A DNA stretch of 64,000 nucleotides from Acidicapsa ligni (GTDB lineage Bacteria; Acidobacteriota; Terriglobia; Terriglobales; Acidobacteriaceae): the NCBI RefSeq assembly GCF_025685655.1, contig NZ_JAGSYG010000002.1, positions 62,001 to 126,000 of the forward strand, written 5' to 3'. This document shows, one piece after another, positions 45,391 to 54,463 of this stretch; position 1 is the stretch's first letter, and every line of letters starts with the position of its first letter. A model generated the notes under the pieces. That model had not been told where the DNA came from, did not search any database, and saw only the letters and a program-made list of their open reading frames with translations. The translations under genes were made by a program, and so were the position numbers.

Positions 45391-46017
45391 TTATTGCTCG
45401 GTAATCCCGGCCTTGGATGTTAGCACAAGGCTGGGGTGGTTTTTGAACTGGAAGGTGAAGTTTAGATCTTTGCGTGCGGCCCATTCCTCTTTTGAAACAC
45501 GGAAGGCGGAGACGATCATTCCATCCAGCACCTGATTGGGTTGGAGGATGGTGTCTGGCTGCAGCGTTTTTGCATGCAGGCTTTTCAGCGCAGGGTAGGC
45601 AATAAAGATGCGTTCGTAGTCGGTTGGACCGGCTGCATAGCTGGAGTGAATGCCATCCGCCAGGGTGATGTTGCTTAGCATTTCCTTCAACACAATGGGC
45701 TGATCGCTCTGGTTGACGAGATGGATGTTGGCGAAGACGAGCACCTGGTCAAAGGCCCGGGCTGTGCTCTGAACGCCATTGGCATCGGTGGGCGTGGTGA
45801 TGGTGTGGACTGGATGAACCCAGACCTGAGTGACTTCTCCTGCGGCTACCGGAGGCTTGTGAATTGCGACCAGGAAAAGCGCGATCCCCAGCGAGAGAAC
45901 CACGAAGGCGATGATGGTTGTCCAGATGAGATGGCCGCTGCCCTTGGCGTAATCTTCGCCGTGGGAGCTGGCGTCGTCCGAATTGATCGTGTCCGGTTGC
46001 AACTGAAGCAAGCTCAT
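45391..46017 (-). CDS. single-pass membrane protein of unknown function
   Basis: A 208-residue protein. A short polar N-terminus precedes one TM (~32-53, TTIIAFVVLSLGIALFLVAI), then an extracytoplasmic beta-rich domain (~60-205) with segments FDQVLVFANIHLVNQSDQPI and LNFTFQFKNHPSLVL that suggest an Ig-like sandwich. I do not recognise a named family. It lies 88 bases after the polX stop on the same strand and may be co-transcribed. Confidence 0.75.
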   Translation of the reverse strand: MSLLQLQPDTINSDDASSHGEDYAKGSGHLIWTTIIAFVVLSLGIALFLVAIHKPPVAAGEVTQVWVHPVHTITTPTDANGVQSTARAFDQVLVFANIHLVNQSDQPIVLKEMLSNITLADGIHSSYAAGPTDYERIFIAYPALKSLHAKTLQPDTILQPNQVLDGMIVSAFRVSKEEWAARKDLNFTFQFKNHPSLVLTSKAGITEQ

Positions 46018-46105
46018 AGCGAGCTAATACTACTCCGATTTGTGGAAAGCCGTTGCGGAAAAATCGAGGATTTTTCCGGCGGGGAACGTAGATTTACCTC
46101 ACGGT

Positions 46106-47866
46106 TTACGGGCGCGGGCGCAGTGCGGCGAGGAATTCGCCGGGGGCGAGCGTGTTCAGCACATCGTCACGAGTGAGCCATGCGCGTCGCAACTGGCGGA
46201 TGCCGTAGCGCATTTTTTCAAGATGGCGAGTGTCGTGCGCGTCGGTGTTGACGATGATTTTGCAGCCGAGTTCCTTGGCCAGGCGCAGGTCGCGGTCGCT
46301 TAAATCGAGGCGCTCGGGGGCTGCGTTGTGTTCTACCGCGACTCCGAGTTCGGAGGCACGGCGCAGCACGGTGGGCATATCGATGGCAAAGGGCTCGCGA
46401 CGCAGCAGGAGGCGGCCGGTGGGGTGGCCGAGGATGCGCACGTAGGGGTTCTCGATGGCGCGGAGCACGCGGGCGGTCATCTCTTCGCGCGTCTGATTGA
46501 AGAGGGTATGAACGCTGGCGATGACGACATCCATCTCGGCGAGGACTTCGTCGGGCAGGTCCAATTCGCCGTCGCCGAGTATATCTACTTCAATGCCGGG
46601 AAAGATGCGGATGCGGCCTTCCATCTCGCGATCGACCTGCCGGATGTGGTGAACGTGCTCCAGTGCGCGGGCTGCGTCCAGACCGTTGGTCATGGCGAGA
46701 TTTTTGGAGTGATCGGTGATGGCGATGTACTGATAGCCGCGAGCCAGCGCGGCGTCCGCCATTTCGCGGATGGAGTTGCGGCCATCGGTGGCGAAGGTGT
46801 GCATGTGTACATCGCCACGAAGATCGGCCTGTTCAATGACGCGGGGAAGCCGTCCGTGGCCGCTCTGAGGATTGCGTATGGCAGCCTCAATTTCGCCGAG
46901 ATTTTCGCGCATCTCGGGCGGCATCCAGTCCATGCCGAGAGCTTCGTAGATGGATTCTTCGGTTTCGGCTGCGACGGTGGAGTTATCGTCGAGCCGGGCC
47001 AGAGCCCATTCGCTTAAGGTGTAGCCGAGCTTGAGGGCGCGCTGACGCAGCGCGACGTTATGCATTTTTGAGCCGGTGAAGTATTGCAAGGCCGCGCCGT
47101 AGGAACCGCTCGGGAGCAGGCGGACGTCGACCTGGAGGCTGTTCGCGAGGTAGAAGCTGACCTTGTTTTCGCCTCTGGCGATCAGGTCGCGAATACCGGG
47201 GAAGGCAGCGGTGTAAGCCACGGCTGCGGCGGCCTGATCGGGTTCACAGGCTGGGCCGGTGACGAGGAGATCGAGATCGCCGGCAGTTTCTCGTCCACGG
47301 CGAAGCGAACCTGCGGGGGTGACGCGATCGATGCCTTCGAAGGCGAGCAGGTAGGCGATGATGCGATCGGCGGATTCCTCGGCTTCGTCGATGCGGAAGC
47401 GGCCGGCGCTTTTGCGGAAGTCGTCGATGCCTTTGCGGAGTTTTTCAATCTGCTTGACGCCCATGCGCGGCAAGCAGTCGAGTCGGCCCTGCTCGATGGC
47501 CTCGGCGAGCTGGTCGATGCTGGAGATTTTCGATGCGTCCCAGAGCAGGGCAACGGTTTTGGGGCCCATGCCGGGCAGTTTGAGCAGGTCGAGGATTCCG
47601 GCAGAGTAGCGAGCCAGCAGCTCGTCGCGAAGGGGAATGGAGCCGGTGGCGACGGCAGCCTGAATGTTGGCGGCCATGCCCTTGCCGATGCCCGGAACTT
47701 CGAGCAGTTTGGCTGTGTCCGCGGCGACTGCGGCGAGATCGACGGTGCTTTGTTCGGCTGCCTCAGCGGCACGCCGGTAGCTGCGAATGCGAAAGGTGTC
47801 GCCACCGCTGATTTCCAGCAGATCGCCGGTTTCCGCTAACAGATGAGCAAGGGTTGCGTTGTCCAT
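46106..47866 (-). CDS. polX: DNA polymerase X family with PHP domain (PolX)
   Basis: A 586-residue DNA repair polymerase that fills short gaps; the PHP domain supplies 3'-5' exonuclease or phosphatase activity. The N-terminal helix-hairpin-helix region (~1-130; LLEVPGIGKGMAANIQAAV, LLKLPGMGPKTVALLWD) precedes the nucleotidyltransferase motif AGSLRRGRETAGDLDLLV with the two metal-binding Asp (~197 and 199). The C-terminal PHP domain starts at GDVHMHTFATDG (~350) and keeps ITDHSKNLAM, GIEVDILGDGELD and VNTDAHD. The start at ATG 47866 coincides with family homology; the longer frame adds 27 unsupported residues. Confidence 0.95.
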   Translation of the reverse strand: MDNATLAHLLAETGDLLEISGGDTFRIRSYRRAAEAAEQSTVDLAAVAADTAKLLEVPGIGKGMAANIQAAVATGSIPLRDELLARYSAGILDLLKLPGMGPKTVALLWDASKISSIDQLAEAIEQGRLDCLPRMGVKQIEKLRKGIDDFRKSAGRFRIDEAEESADRIIAYLLAFEGIDRVTPAGSLRRGRETAGDLDLLVTGPACEPDQAAAAVAYTAAFPGIRDLIARGENKVSFYLANSLQVDVRLLPSGSYGAALQYFTGSKMHNVALRQRALKLGYTLSEWALARLDDNSTVAAETEESIYEALGMDWMPPEMRENLGEIEAAIRNPQSGHGRLPRVIEQADLRGDVHMHTFATDGRNSIREMADAALARGYQYIAITDHSKNLAMTNGLDAARALEHVHHIRQVDREMEGRIRIFPGIEVDILGDGELDLPDEVLAEMDVVIASVHTLFNQTREEMTARVLRAIENPYVRILGHPTGRLLLRREPFAIDMPTVLRRASELGVAVEHNAAPERLDLSDRDLRLAKELGCKIIVNTDAHDTRHLEKMRYGIRQLRRAWLTRDDVLNTLAPGEFLAALRPRP

Positions 47867-48292
47867 GGGAAGGGATGTTCTCTCCCGGACAGTATCCGCT
47901 ATCTCAGGCGCAAGGCGCCACTGGTGACGGACACGTGAACGACGCAACCGCTTAGTTGTTCAAAAAAAGAGCGGCTATCACAGCCGTCACGACAGCGAGC
48001 GAAGGCACATGCTTTCTGTGTGTCTCAGCCAGTCGCGGTTAAGCGGCGCAGGGCAGAAACCGTACATCCACATCGTCACATCGTGTGGGGATGTGTCGGA
48101 ACTCAAAATCCAGAAACCTTCAAGATCCCAAAGCTATAGTCTTATTTAAGACAAACAGGATCGAATACGCCTTACTCCAACTGGAGTCGCAAATCTTTCA
48201 GCGGCTTCGCCGAGTTACGCGCAAAAATGAGTCATCGAGCATTTCCGCATGGATAGTGCTCGTTCAGCTAAATGAAAAATCTTCCTTTACCG
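47867..48292. other. intergenic gap, no gene seen
   Basis: Region between the polX start and the cold-shock protein stop, both on the minus strand. A frame at 48085-48339 on the plus strand overlaps the cold-shock gene and lacks a recognisable domain, so it is not called. A hairpin CGAGCA...TGCTCG at 48237-48263 could end the cold-shock transcript, with a short T-run on the minus strand some bases later. Confidence 0.4.
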
Positions 48293-48532
48293 CTATGCTG
48301 CGGCTGAGGTGGACGACGCTGCATCCTTTTGCCGAGTAACTGTATCGGCCTGAGGACCTTTTTGCCCGGTCACGATGTCGAATTCGACTTCGTCGCCTTC
48401 TTTGAGTGACTTGTACCCATCCACCTGAATGGCCGAGTAATGTACGAAGACGTCTGGACCATCTTCACGACCAATGAAGCCGAAACCTTTGGCGTTATTG
48501 AACCACTTGACTGTGCCTTTGTATTGAGCCAC
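48293..48532 (-). CDS. cold-shock protein (CspA family)
   Basis: A 79-residue single-stranded nucleic-acid binding protein of the OB fold that acts as an RNA chaperone. RNP1 (KGFGFIG, ~15-21) and RNP2 (VFVHYSA, ~28-34) are intact, and the N-terminus ([14 protein letters not shown]) and [15 protein letters not shown] are typical. The C-terminus carries an Ala/Ser tail (AASSTSAAA) beyond the usual ~67 residues. It starts with GTG preceded by AAGGAAGGA. The leader is short (under 115 nt to the upstream terminator). Confidence 0.95.
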   Translation of the reverse strand: MAQYKGTVKWFNNAKGFGFIGREDGPDVFVHYSAIQVDGYKSLKEGDEVEFDIVTGQKGPQADTVTRQKDAASSTSAAA

Positions 48533-48645
48533 CGGCTTTCATCCTTCCTTCTGCTTTAGCGATAACGGCGTCGGGGAACACCGCCCAATTTAAAGACGAA
48601 TGAGGAAGATGAAAAGTTGACAACAGACGCGGGAGCATGGCCGCA

Positions 48646-48686
48646 AGTAAAAAAGCAGAACTTTCCAGATGGGAAAGTTCTGCTTT
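48646..48686 (-). terminator. terminator of the NUDIX gene
   Basis: A perfect 15-bp stem AAAGCAGAACTTTCC / GGAAAGTTCTGCTTT with a five-base loop. On the minus strand it is followed by TTTTTT, so it ends the NUDIX transcript 18 bases after its stop. Confidence 0.93.
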
Positions 48687-48704
48687 GGGAATCCTCGAAT
48701 TGGT

Positions 48705-49556
48705 TTATTTCTTGCGCTTTACGCCTAGCTGCCGGGCATAGAGGAGGACGCTGGTCAGGGTCTTGCCGTCGATGATTTTTCCTTTTTCGACAAGATCGAG
48801 CAGGTCAGAAAGCTTTACCAGGCGGAAGTCGATGTGCTCGTCCTCCTCGGGGTGGGCATCGCCTGCGATCAGCCCTTCTGCGAGGAAGACCTTCATGGAT
48901 TCGCCGAGGAAGCCAGGGCTGGCGAAGTATTCGACCAGGAGCGACCACTTCTTTGCTCCGTAGCCGGTTTCTTCGGAGAGCTCGCGTTTGGCTCCGTCGA
49001 TTGGCTTTTCGCCTGCATCGAGCTTGCCAGCGGGGAGTTCCCATAGGAACTGGCCTGCGGCGTGGCGATACTGTCGCTCGATGACGATCCAGGGATCCTT
49101 CTTATGCTTGCCGGGATCGACGGCGAGAATGACAACCGAGCCGTTGTGCTTGATGATGTCGCGATGCGACTCGCGGCCACCGGGCTCAATCAGGTGGTCC
49201 TGCTGAACGCGAAAGAGCGGTCCCTGGTAGACGACCTTGGTGTCCAGAACCTTGGCCACATCCTGAGCCGGAACCTGGACAGCCCCATTTTCTGTAGCTT
49301 CGGTCTGAGCCGGTGCGGTGCCTGCTGGCGCGGCCTTTTCTAATTGCTTGTCACTGCGTATCTTTTTGCCAAGCTTTTTGGCGCTGGCCACTTTCTCGTT
49401 TTTTCCCGACTTCTTGGCCAGTGTCGCTTTTGCGGTCTTCGTCGTACCGGTTTTTGCGCGGGTCTTCTTTGCGGAGGGGGTCTTTCGCGGCGCTTTTTGC
49501 GGTGTTTCGGAGGGGACCTGGCTGGTCGCTTCGACTTTACTCTTGCGGGTTGTCAT
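48705..49556 (-). CDS. NUDIX hydrolase (ADP-ribose pyrophosphatase type) with Lys/Ala-rich N-terminal tail
   Basis: A 283-residue protein. Residues ~105-280 form an ADP-ribose-pyrophosphatase-like NUDIX domain with a perfect NUDIX box (GKLDAGEKPIDGAK then RELSEETGY) and the downstream FASPGFLGESMKVFLAEGL segment. Residues 1-~80 are basic and low complexity (PQKAPRKTPSAKKTRAKTGT, ATLAKKSGKNEKVASAKK), like histone-H1-type or polyLys tails that bind nucleic acid; a Pro/Ala linker follows. Such a tail is not usual on NudF-type enzymes. The start at ATG 49556 has GGAGAG at good spacing; the longer frame to 49652 is unsupported. Likely substrate ADP-ribose or another nucleoside diphosphate. Confidence 0.9.
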   Translation of the reverse strand: MTTRKSKVEATSQVPSETPQKAPRKTPSAKKTRAKTGTTKTAKATLAKKSGKNEKVASAKKLGKKIRSDKQLEKAAPAGTAPAQTEATENGAVQVPAQDVAKVLDTKVVYQGPLFRVQQDHLIEPGGRESHRDIIKHNGSVVILAVDPGKHKKDPWIVIERQYRHAAGQFLWELPAGKLDAGEKPIDGAKRELSEETGYGAKKWSLLVEYFASPGFLGESMKVFLAEGLIAGDAHPEEDEHIDFRLVKLSDLLDLVEKGKIIDGKTLTSVLLYARQLGVKRKK

Positions 49557-49842
49557 TTCAATCTCTCCAGAATCAGGAATACATGTTCGTGTAGCAGGCG
49601 CGGCCTGTAACCGGAAGTCTTCCAGAAATACCGTAACACTCATCCGCATCATGACATAGTGTTGTTCCGCTCCGATTTTTTGCTGGAGGCTGCAATCCTC
49701 TCATCCGCGATATTGTCCTGCATCTCCGAGCGGGTTAAAAGCATCCTAAACTCGACCCTGTAAGGCGAAAATAACATGCGAGGCATTAGACTCAGACAGG
49801 GCGAGAGTTGCCATTACTACTCCGGAAGCCAGAGAGCACGAA

Positions 49843-51447
49843 TTGAATAGTGAATGTTTCCCAATCTCCGCGGTGCCTGGACTGAGCCGCATTTTCCTGG
49901 ACTATTGTTCGGGGCAACTTGGCGTGCGCGCCTGGTATGGGGCGGCTCCCCGCGATCGTAACTGGCAACAGACGCAGCATGCGCAGAGCGAAGCGCATCG
50001 GGAAGAGCTTGCGCAACTGCTGGCGGTTCAGAATCCGCAGGCGACGGCGGCGATTGATCGGATTCGCCAGGGCGTGCCTGTGGTGGTAACCGGGCAGCAG
50101 GTCGGCCTCTTCGGCGGCCCTGCATTCACTCCCTATAAGGCCGCTACGGCGATTGCACTGGCTCGTGAAGCTACCGATGCCGGGCATGCACATCTGCCGA
50201 TCTTTTGGCTGGCCAGCGAAGACCACGATTTTGCCGAGGTGAATCACGTTACCTTTCCTGCTCGCCGCGAACTGACGAAGCTGTCTTACGAGGCTGCGCC
50301 ATCATCGGCGGTTCCGGTTGGCAGTGTGGTGCTGGATGAATCGATTACACCGCTGATCGATCAGGCATGGGAGTTGCTTGGCTATTCCGATGCGATGGAG
50401 TCGCTGGCGGCGGCGTATCGACCGGGGCAGACACTTGCGGGCGCGTTTGCGGAATTTTATGGCAAGGTTTTTGCGGCGCAGGGGCTGCTGGTGCTGGATG
50501 CCTCCGGACGCGAAGCACATCGTCTCGGAGCGCCTGTGCTGCGGGCGGCAATTGAGCGAGCGGACGAATTGCACGCGGCCTTGCTGGAGCGCAACAAGGA
50601 GATGGTGGCTGCGGGCTATCATGCGCAGGTTGCAGTTGCAGATCGTGGCAGTCTGTTGTTTTTACTGGATGAGCAGACGGGTGCGCGTGTCGCGCTGAGG
50701 CGGACGGCAGCGAGTGTTTCGGAACCGGGTGGAAGCTGGCAGGCGGGCTGGCAGAATTATTCGACAGAGGAACTGCTTGGAATTCTGGAGAGCGCGCCGG
50801 AACGGATTTCTCCTTCGGCTCTGCTGCGACCGGTCTTTCAGGATCAGATCCTGCCGACTTCGGCTTATATTGGCGGACCGGCGGAGATCGCGTATTTCGC
50901 GCAGTCAGCGGTGCTCTATGAGCGGATTCTGGGTCGGCTGACGCCGGTATTGCCGCGGCTTTCTGCGACGCTGGTAGAGCCGTCGATCGGGGAACTGCTG
51001 GATCGGCATGAGCTGACTGCCGAGGCGGTTTTTCAGCATACGGAGCAGACGCTGGCGCAACAACTGGCTGCGCGTGCGATGCCGGTTACAGGCAAGCGAC
51101 GGTTGGCTGCGGCGGGCAACGCTCTCGATGAGGAGCTCACCAGGCTGACGGAATACATGGGTTCTCTGGATGAGGGACTTGGCCAGTCGGCTGGGGTCTC
51201 CGCGAGCAAGATGCGCTACCAGATGAATCGGCTGCGGCGTATGGTTGCGAATTTTCAGCTTCAGAAAGAAGCCTCTCTTGGACGACATGCGCAGGCGCTG
51301 GCGCACGCACTCTATCCGCATGGCGGCTTGCAGGAGCGGTTGATTGGGGCGGGATATTTTCTGGCTCGTTATGGGGATGGGCTGATCGAACGCCTGGTCG
51401 CTGAGGCTGCTGACCAGTGTCCGGGACATAGGATTATTCGACTGTAA
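49843..51447 (+). CDS. bshC: bacillithiol biosynthesis cysteine-adding enzyme BshC
   Basis: A 534-residue putative cysteine ligase that adds Cys to GlcN-malate as the last step of bacillithiol synthesis. Family landmarks: VVTGQQVGLFGGPAFTPYKA near the N-terminus, LPIFWLASEDHDFAEVNHV, QDQILPTSAYIGGPAEIAYFAQ, the long coiled coil (~385-480) and the end QERLIGAGYFLARYGDGLI. Length is typical (~530-540). The start is TTG with only a weak ribosome binding site, but homology covers the whole frame. bshA and bshB are not in the window. It is divergent from the NUDIX gene. Confidence 0.93.
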   Translation: MNSECFPISAVPGLSRIFLDYCSGQLGVRAWYGAAPRDRNWQQTQHAQSEAHREELAQLLAVQNPQATAAIDRIRQGVPVVVTGQQVGLFGGPAFTPYKAATAIALAREATDAGHAHLPIFWLASEDHDFAEVNHVTFPARRELTKLSYEAAPSSAVPVGSVVLDESITPLIDQAWELLGYSDAMESLAAAYRPGQTLAGAFAEFYGKVFAAQGLLVLDASGREAHRLGAPVLRAAIERADELHAALLERNKEMVAAGYHAQVAVADRGSLLFLLDEQTGARVALRRTAASVSEPGGSWQAGWQNYSTEELLGILESAPERISPSALLRPVFQDQILPTSAYIGGPAEIAYFAQSAVLYERILGRLTPVLPRLSATLVEPSIGELLDRHELTAEAVFQHTEQTLAQQLAARAMPVTGKRRLAAAGNALDEELTRLTEYMGSLDEGLGQSAGVSASKMRYQMNRLRRMVANFQLQKEASLGRHAQALAHALYPHGGLQERLIGAGYFLARYGDGLIERLVAEAADQCPGHRIIRL

Positions 51448-51561
51448 GGCCTGGGTATTCAGTCTGGTCTAACGTGTTCGGTATAAGGTAACAGCTATAA
51501 TTTGCCCGGGCGCGACTGTGCTGTTGACTGTGTGGCCAGGCCGGCGCGAACCGGGAGGTTC

Positions 51562-52524
51562 ATGTTGAAACTGCTCTCATCTGTTGCCTTTGCTGTTGCT
51601 CTTGCCGTGGTGGCTTTGTCTACTGTTTACGCGGGCGCACAGGCTTCGGCGGCATCTGTCCCCTGCACTGAGACGAACAGCAGCAATGCTTATCTTGGGA
51701 TTACAACGGTGCGCCTGTGGCCGGGCGATGCTCCTGAGGCCAAGGGCGTCGGGTGTGAGGATATTCCGACGCTGTCGGTATTGAGGCCACAGCCGGGCAA
51801 GGGAAACGGCAGCGCTGTGCTGGTCTTTCCTGGCGGTGCATACATGGGGCTGGCGTCGATTCTGGAAGGCAGGGAAGTCGCCGATTGGTTCACGGCGCAT
51901 GGCTTTACCGCCTTTGTGCTGCGCTATCGGCTGGGTAAGAAATATCTGCTGCCCGTTCCTCTGATCGACGCACGACGCGCGGTGCAACTGGTGCGGGCGA
52001 GGGCATTGGATTATCACATCTCGCCGGATCGGATTGTGGTGATCGGGTTCTCTGCCGGCGGGCATCTGGCTGGTCTCTCCGGAACGCAATTTGTACCGGG
52101 GAAGCCGGATGCCGATGATCCGATTGAGCGGGTATCCAGCCGACCGAATGCACTGGTTCTCGGCTATCCCTGGATCGGCGGTATCTCGCCGAATACGGCG
52201 CATCTGACTTACTGCAAGTTAGTGGATGTTATGGATCGGTGCGAGGAGTTACAAAAAGCCTATTCGCCAAATCTGTATGTCACCAAAGATACGCCGCCAA
52301 CATTTATCTACCATACGACGGATGATAAGACTGTTCCGGTAGAACAGGCGCTCAGCTTTTACACGGCGCTGTTGCAGGCGGGCGTTTCCGGGGAGATTCA
52401 TATCTTTGCGCATGGCGCGCATGGAAGCGGGTTGGGCGCGGGAGATGCATCGCTCGATCAATGGCCTAGTCTGCTTGAAAACTGGCTGCGGGCGCAGGGC
52501 TTTCTCGCGCCCGATCAGCGGTAA
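51562..52524 (+). CDS. exported alpha/beta hydrolase (acetyl esterase/xylan esterase-like)
   Basis: A 320-residue hydrolase with a signal peptide (~1-30, LSSVAFAVALAVVALSTVYA). VFPGGAYMGLA carries the oxyanion-hole motif, GFSAGGHLAG the nucleophile Ser (~160), TTDDKTVPVEQA the acid Asp and AHGAHGSGL the base His. This arrangement is typical of esterases acting on acetylated plant polysaccharides, related to but distinct from the esterase at 390. ATG 51562 follows GGGAGG closely; the longer frame is unsupported. It follows bshC on the same strand by ~115 bases and is probably independent. Confidence 0.88.
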   Translation: MLKLLSSVAFAVALAVVALSTVYAGAQASAASVPCTETNSSNAYLGITTVRLWPGDAPEAKGVGCEDIPTLSVLRPQPGKGNGSAVLVFPGGAYMGLASILEGREVADWFTAHGFTAFVLRYRLGKKYLLPVPLIDARRAVQLVRARALDYHISPDRIVVIGFSAGGHLAGLSGTQFVPGKPDADDPIERVSSRPNALVLGYPWIGGISPNTAHLTYCKLVDVMDRCEELQKAYSPNLYVTKDTPPTFIYHTTDDKTVPVEQALSFYTALLQAGVSGEIHIFAHGAHGSGLGAGDASLDQWPSLLENWLRAQGFLAPDQR

Positions 52525-52669
52525 CGAGAGGTTAGTTTGATTGGGTAAAGTGCTGTATTTCGCTAACACCCAGCCAGCAGCGGGCTTTTCCTGTGTTACT
52601 GTCAACCGCAAGCTATGTTGGAGTCTATTGAGACGGATTGTAGCTATAGGGTTGTGACGAGTACTTAAG

Positions 52670-53074
52670 TCAATCCAATTTTTTCCCAGTATAAATCGTA
52701 ATGAGCCAAGCAATAACCGCCCAAGCACCTGGAAGCGCAGTCAATATCATTGAAAAGATAAGTCCTGTTTTATAAAGCATCCTGCGGGGTTGGCCTTTGT
52801 ACAAGGCCGTATCGATCATCCAGCCCAGCGTGTAGAAGAGATTTGCCCCTATTCCATAGAAGATGGGGCCGAAGATCATGACGATTGGTTCTTCAAAATC
52901 TACACCAGGTTTAACGGCAGCGGATCCCGCGATCTCAACCAGTAACCACGTCACGACTCCGACTGCACCAATTCGAAGGTTATAGCTAAACCTCCGAGAT
53001 TCCCACCATCGAAGGATGTCGTGACGCGAGATCCTTCGATCATCTTCGAAGAGTGAAACGGGTGCTTCTGGCAC
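52670..53074 (-). CDS. small membrane protein of unknown function
   Basis: A 134-residue protein with a charged N-terminus (SLFEDDRRISRHDILRWWE) and three hydrophobic segments (~35-55, ~65-90, ~100-125). No family is recognised. It starts with GTG right after AGGAGAGAGC, a good ribosome binding site. It follows mqnC by ~35 bases on the same strand and is probably in its operon; no functional link to menaquinone synthesis can be claimed. Confidence 0.72.
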   Translation of the reverse strand: MPEAPVSLFEDDRRISRHDILRWWESRRFSYNLRIGAVGVVTWLLVEIAGSAAVKPGVDFEEPIVMIFGPIFYGIGANLFYTLGWMIDTALYKGQPRRMLYKTGLIFSMILTALPGAWAVIAWLITIYTGKKLD

Positions 53075-53109
53075 GCTCTCTCCTGTTTAACATGGAGACG
53101 GCTGTTTTT

Positions 53110-54171
53110 CTAATTCAGGAACATGGTGCGATAAAGAGTATCGCGCTGGACTGGTTTGAAGCCGGCGTCGCGGATGATTCTGCGTAACTCTTCTTCGGTG
53201 GTGTGATTGCTGGTGCCGGCTGCTTTGACTACGTTCTCTTCTAACATGACGGAGCCTACGTCGTTGCCGCCGAAGTGCAGGCCTAACTCCAGAACCTTTA
53301 GGCCCTGAGTTACCCAGCTTGCCTGCACGTTCTCGATGTTATCCAGATACAGGCGTGAGATAGCCAGAACCTTTAAGTATTCGACGGAGGTAGCTTCTTC
53401 CCATCCGCGGCCGCCGAGGGCGGTGTGGTTGGGCTGGAAGCTCCAGGGAATGAAGGCTGTAAATCCGCCGGTTTCTTCCTGGAGATTGCGCACTACTTCG
53501 AAGTGGTTGATGCGCTGGTCAAAATTTTCGCCTACGCCGAACATCATGGTCGCCGTGGTTCTCATGCCGAGTTGGTGGGCGGTGCGATGCACGTCGACCC
53601 AGTCCTGTGTCTTGCATTTCAGGCGGGCGATGCGGTGGCGTACGTCGTCGTCGAGAATCTCTGCGCCGCCGCCGGGAATGGAATCCAGTCCGGCATCGCG
53701 AAGTCGTGCGATGGTGTCGCGCAGTGATAGCTCGGAGTACTCGGCGATAGCCAGGATTTCGCTGGCGGACAGGCAGTGCAGCCAGATATTCGGGAAGCGC
53801 TGCTTGATGCCGGTGAAGAGCTTCTCGAACCAGTCGATCTTGAGGTCGGGATGGAGGCCGCCCTGCATCAGTACACCGGTGCCGCCTAGTTCCTGCGTCT
53901 CTGCGATCTTTTCGTAGATCTTTTCAAAGTCGAGGATGTAACCTTCCTCGGCCCTGGGATTTTTGACGCCCTCTTTGGGAAGCGGGCGATAGAAGGCGCA
54001 GAAGGTGCAGTATTCCGTGCAGAAATTGGTGTAGTTGATGTTGCGATCAATGATGTAGGTGACGACGCGTTCGGGATGAAGACGGCGACGGACTGCATCT
54101 GCTTCCATGCCAAGGCCAATCAGGTCATCGGAGTGGAAGTAGTCGAGAGCCTGCTGGCGTGTAATCGGCAT
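53110..54171 (-). CDS. mqnC: cyclic dehypoxanthinyl futalosine synthase MqnC
   Basis: A 353-residue radical-SAM enzyme that cyclises dehypoxanthine futalosine in the futalosine route to menaquinone. The CxxxCxxC cluster motif is in NFCTEYCTFCAFYR (~51-58). The family segments GVLMQGGLHPDLKIDWFE, SASEILAIAEYS, GLDSIPGGGAEILDD and IPWSFQPNHTALGG are present, and the length is typical. It implies that menaquinone is made without MenB-type enzymes. mqnA, B, D and E are not in view. A possible small ORF lies 86 bases upstream. Confidence 0.96.
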   Translation of the reverse strand: MPITRQQALDYFHSDDLIGLGMEADAVRRRLHPERVVTYIIDRNINYTNFCTEYCTFCAFYRPLPKEGVKNPRAEEGYILDFEKIYEKIAETQELGGTGVLMQGGLHPDLKIDWFEKLFTGIKQRFPNIWLHCLSASEILAIAEYSELSLRDTIARLRDAGLDSIPGGGAEILDDDVRHRIARLKCKTQDWVDVHRTAHQLGMRTTATMMFGVGENFDQRINHFEVVRNLQEETGGFTAFIPWSFQPNHTALGGRGWEEATSVEYLKVLAISRLYLDNIENVQASWVTQGLKVLELGLHFGGNDVGSVMLEENVVKAAGTSNHTTEEELRRIIRDAGFKPVQRDTLYRTMFLN

Positions 54172-54257
54172 GACTCTATTGTAGCTATTCTGCTGGATTT
54201 TGGCTGGGCCAGATCCGATTGAGAGTGGTCAGGCGTAAATTCGCCGTGCAGATTCGG

Positions 54258-54383
54258 CTATTCGGGCTTGGCCGGGGGAATGGCGGGGGCTTCCTGCGGC
54301 TTGGGCTTCCGGGCATAGGTGGAGACTCCCATGCTCATCAGGAAAAAGGTGAAACCCTTGCGGAGTTGATCGGCCATGCTCAT
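54258..54383 (-). CDS. possible 41-residue small protein
   Basis: A short frame upstream of mqnC encodes MSMADQLRKGFTFFLMSMGV followed by STYARKPKPQEAPAIPPAKPE. It combines an amphipathic or hydrophobic N-terminal helix with a Pro/Lys-rich tail, a composition unlike random out-of-frame translation and like small membrane-associated proteins. No clear ribosome binding site is seen and it may be missed by length cut-offs. Support comes from composition and from its place in a run of minus-strand genes only. Confidence 0.45.
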   Translation of the reverse strand: MSMADQLRKGFTFFLMSMGVSTYARKPKPQEAPAIPPAKPE

Positions 54384-54463
54384 CTTTGCGTCTCATTTCC
54401 TGAACTGTCGTTGGGTGTCTTGATTCGTATGATACCCCGAGGAAGGCACGCGCAGAGTGAGGC

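Noticed and set aside
48085-48339. 84-codon frame overlapping the cold-shock gene
   Set aside because: It runs opposite the cold-shock gene end and has no recognisable motif or start signal.
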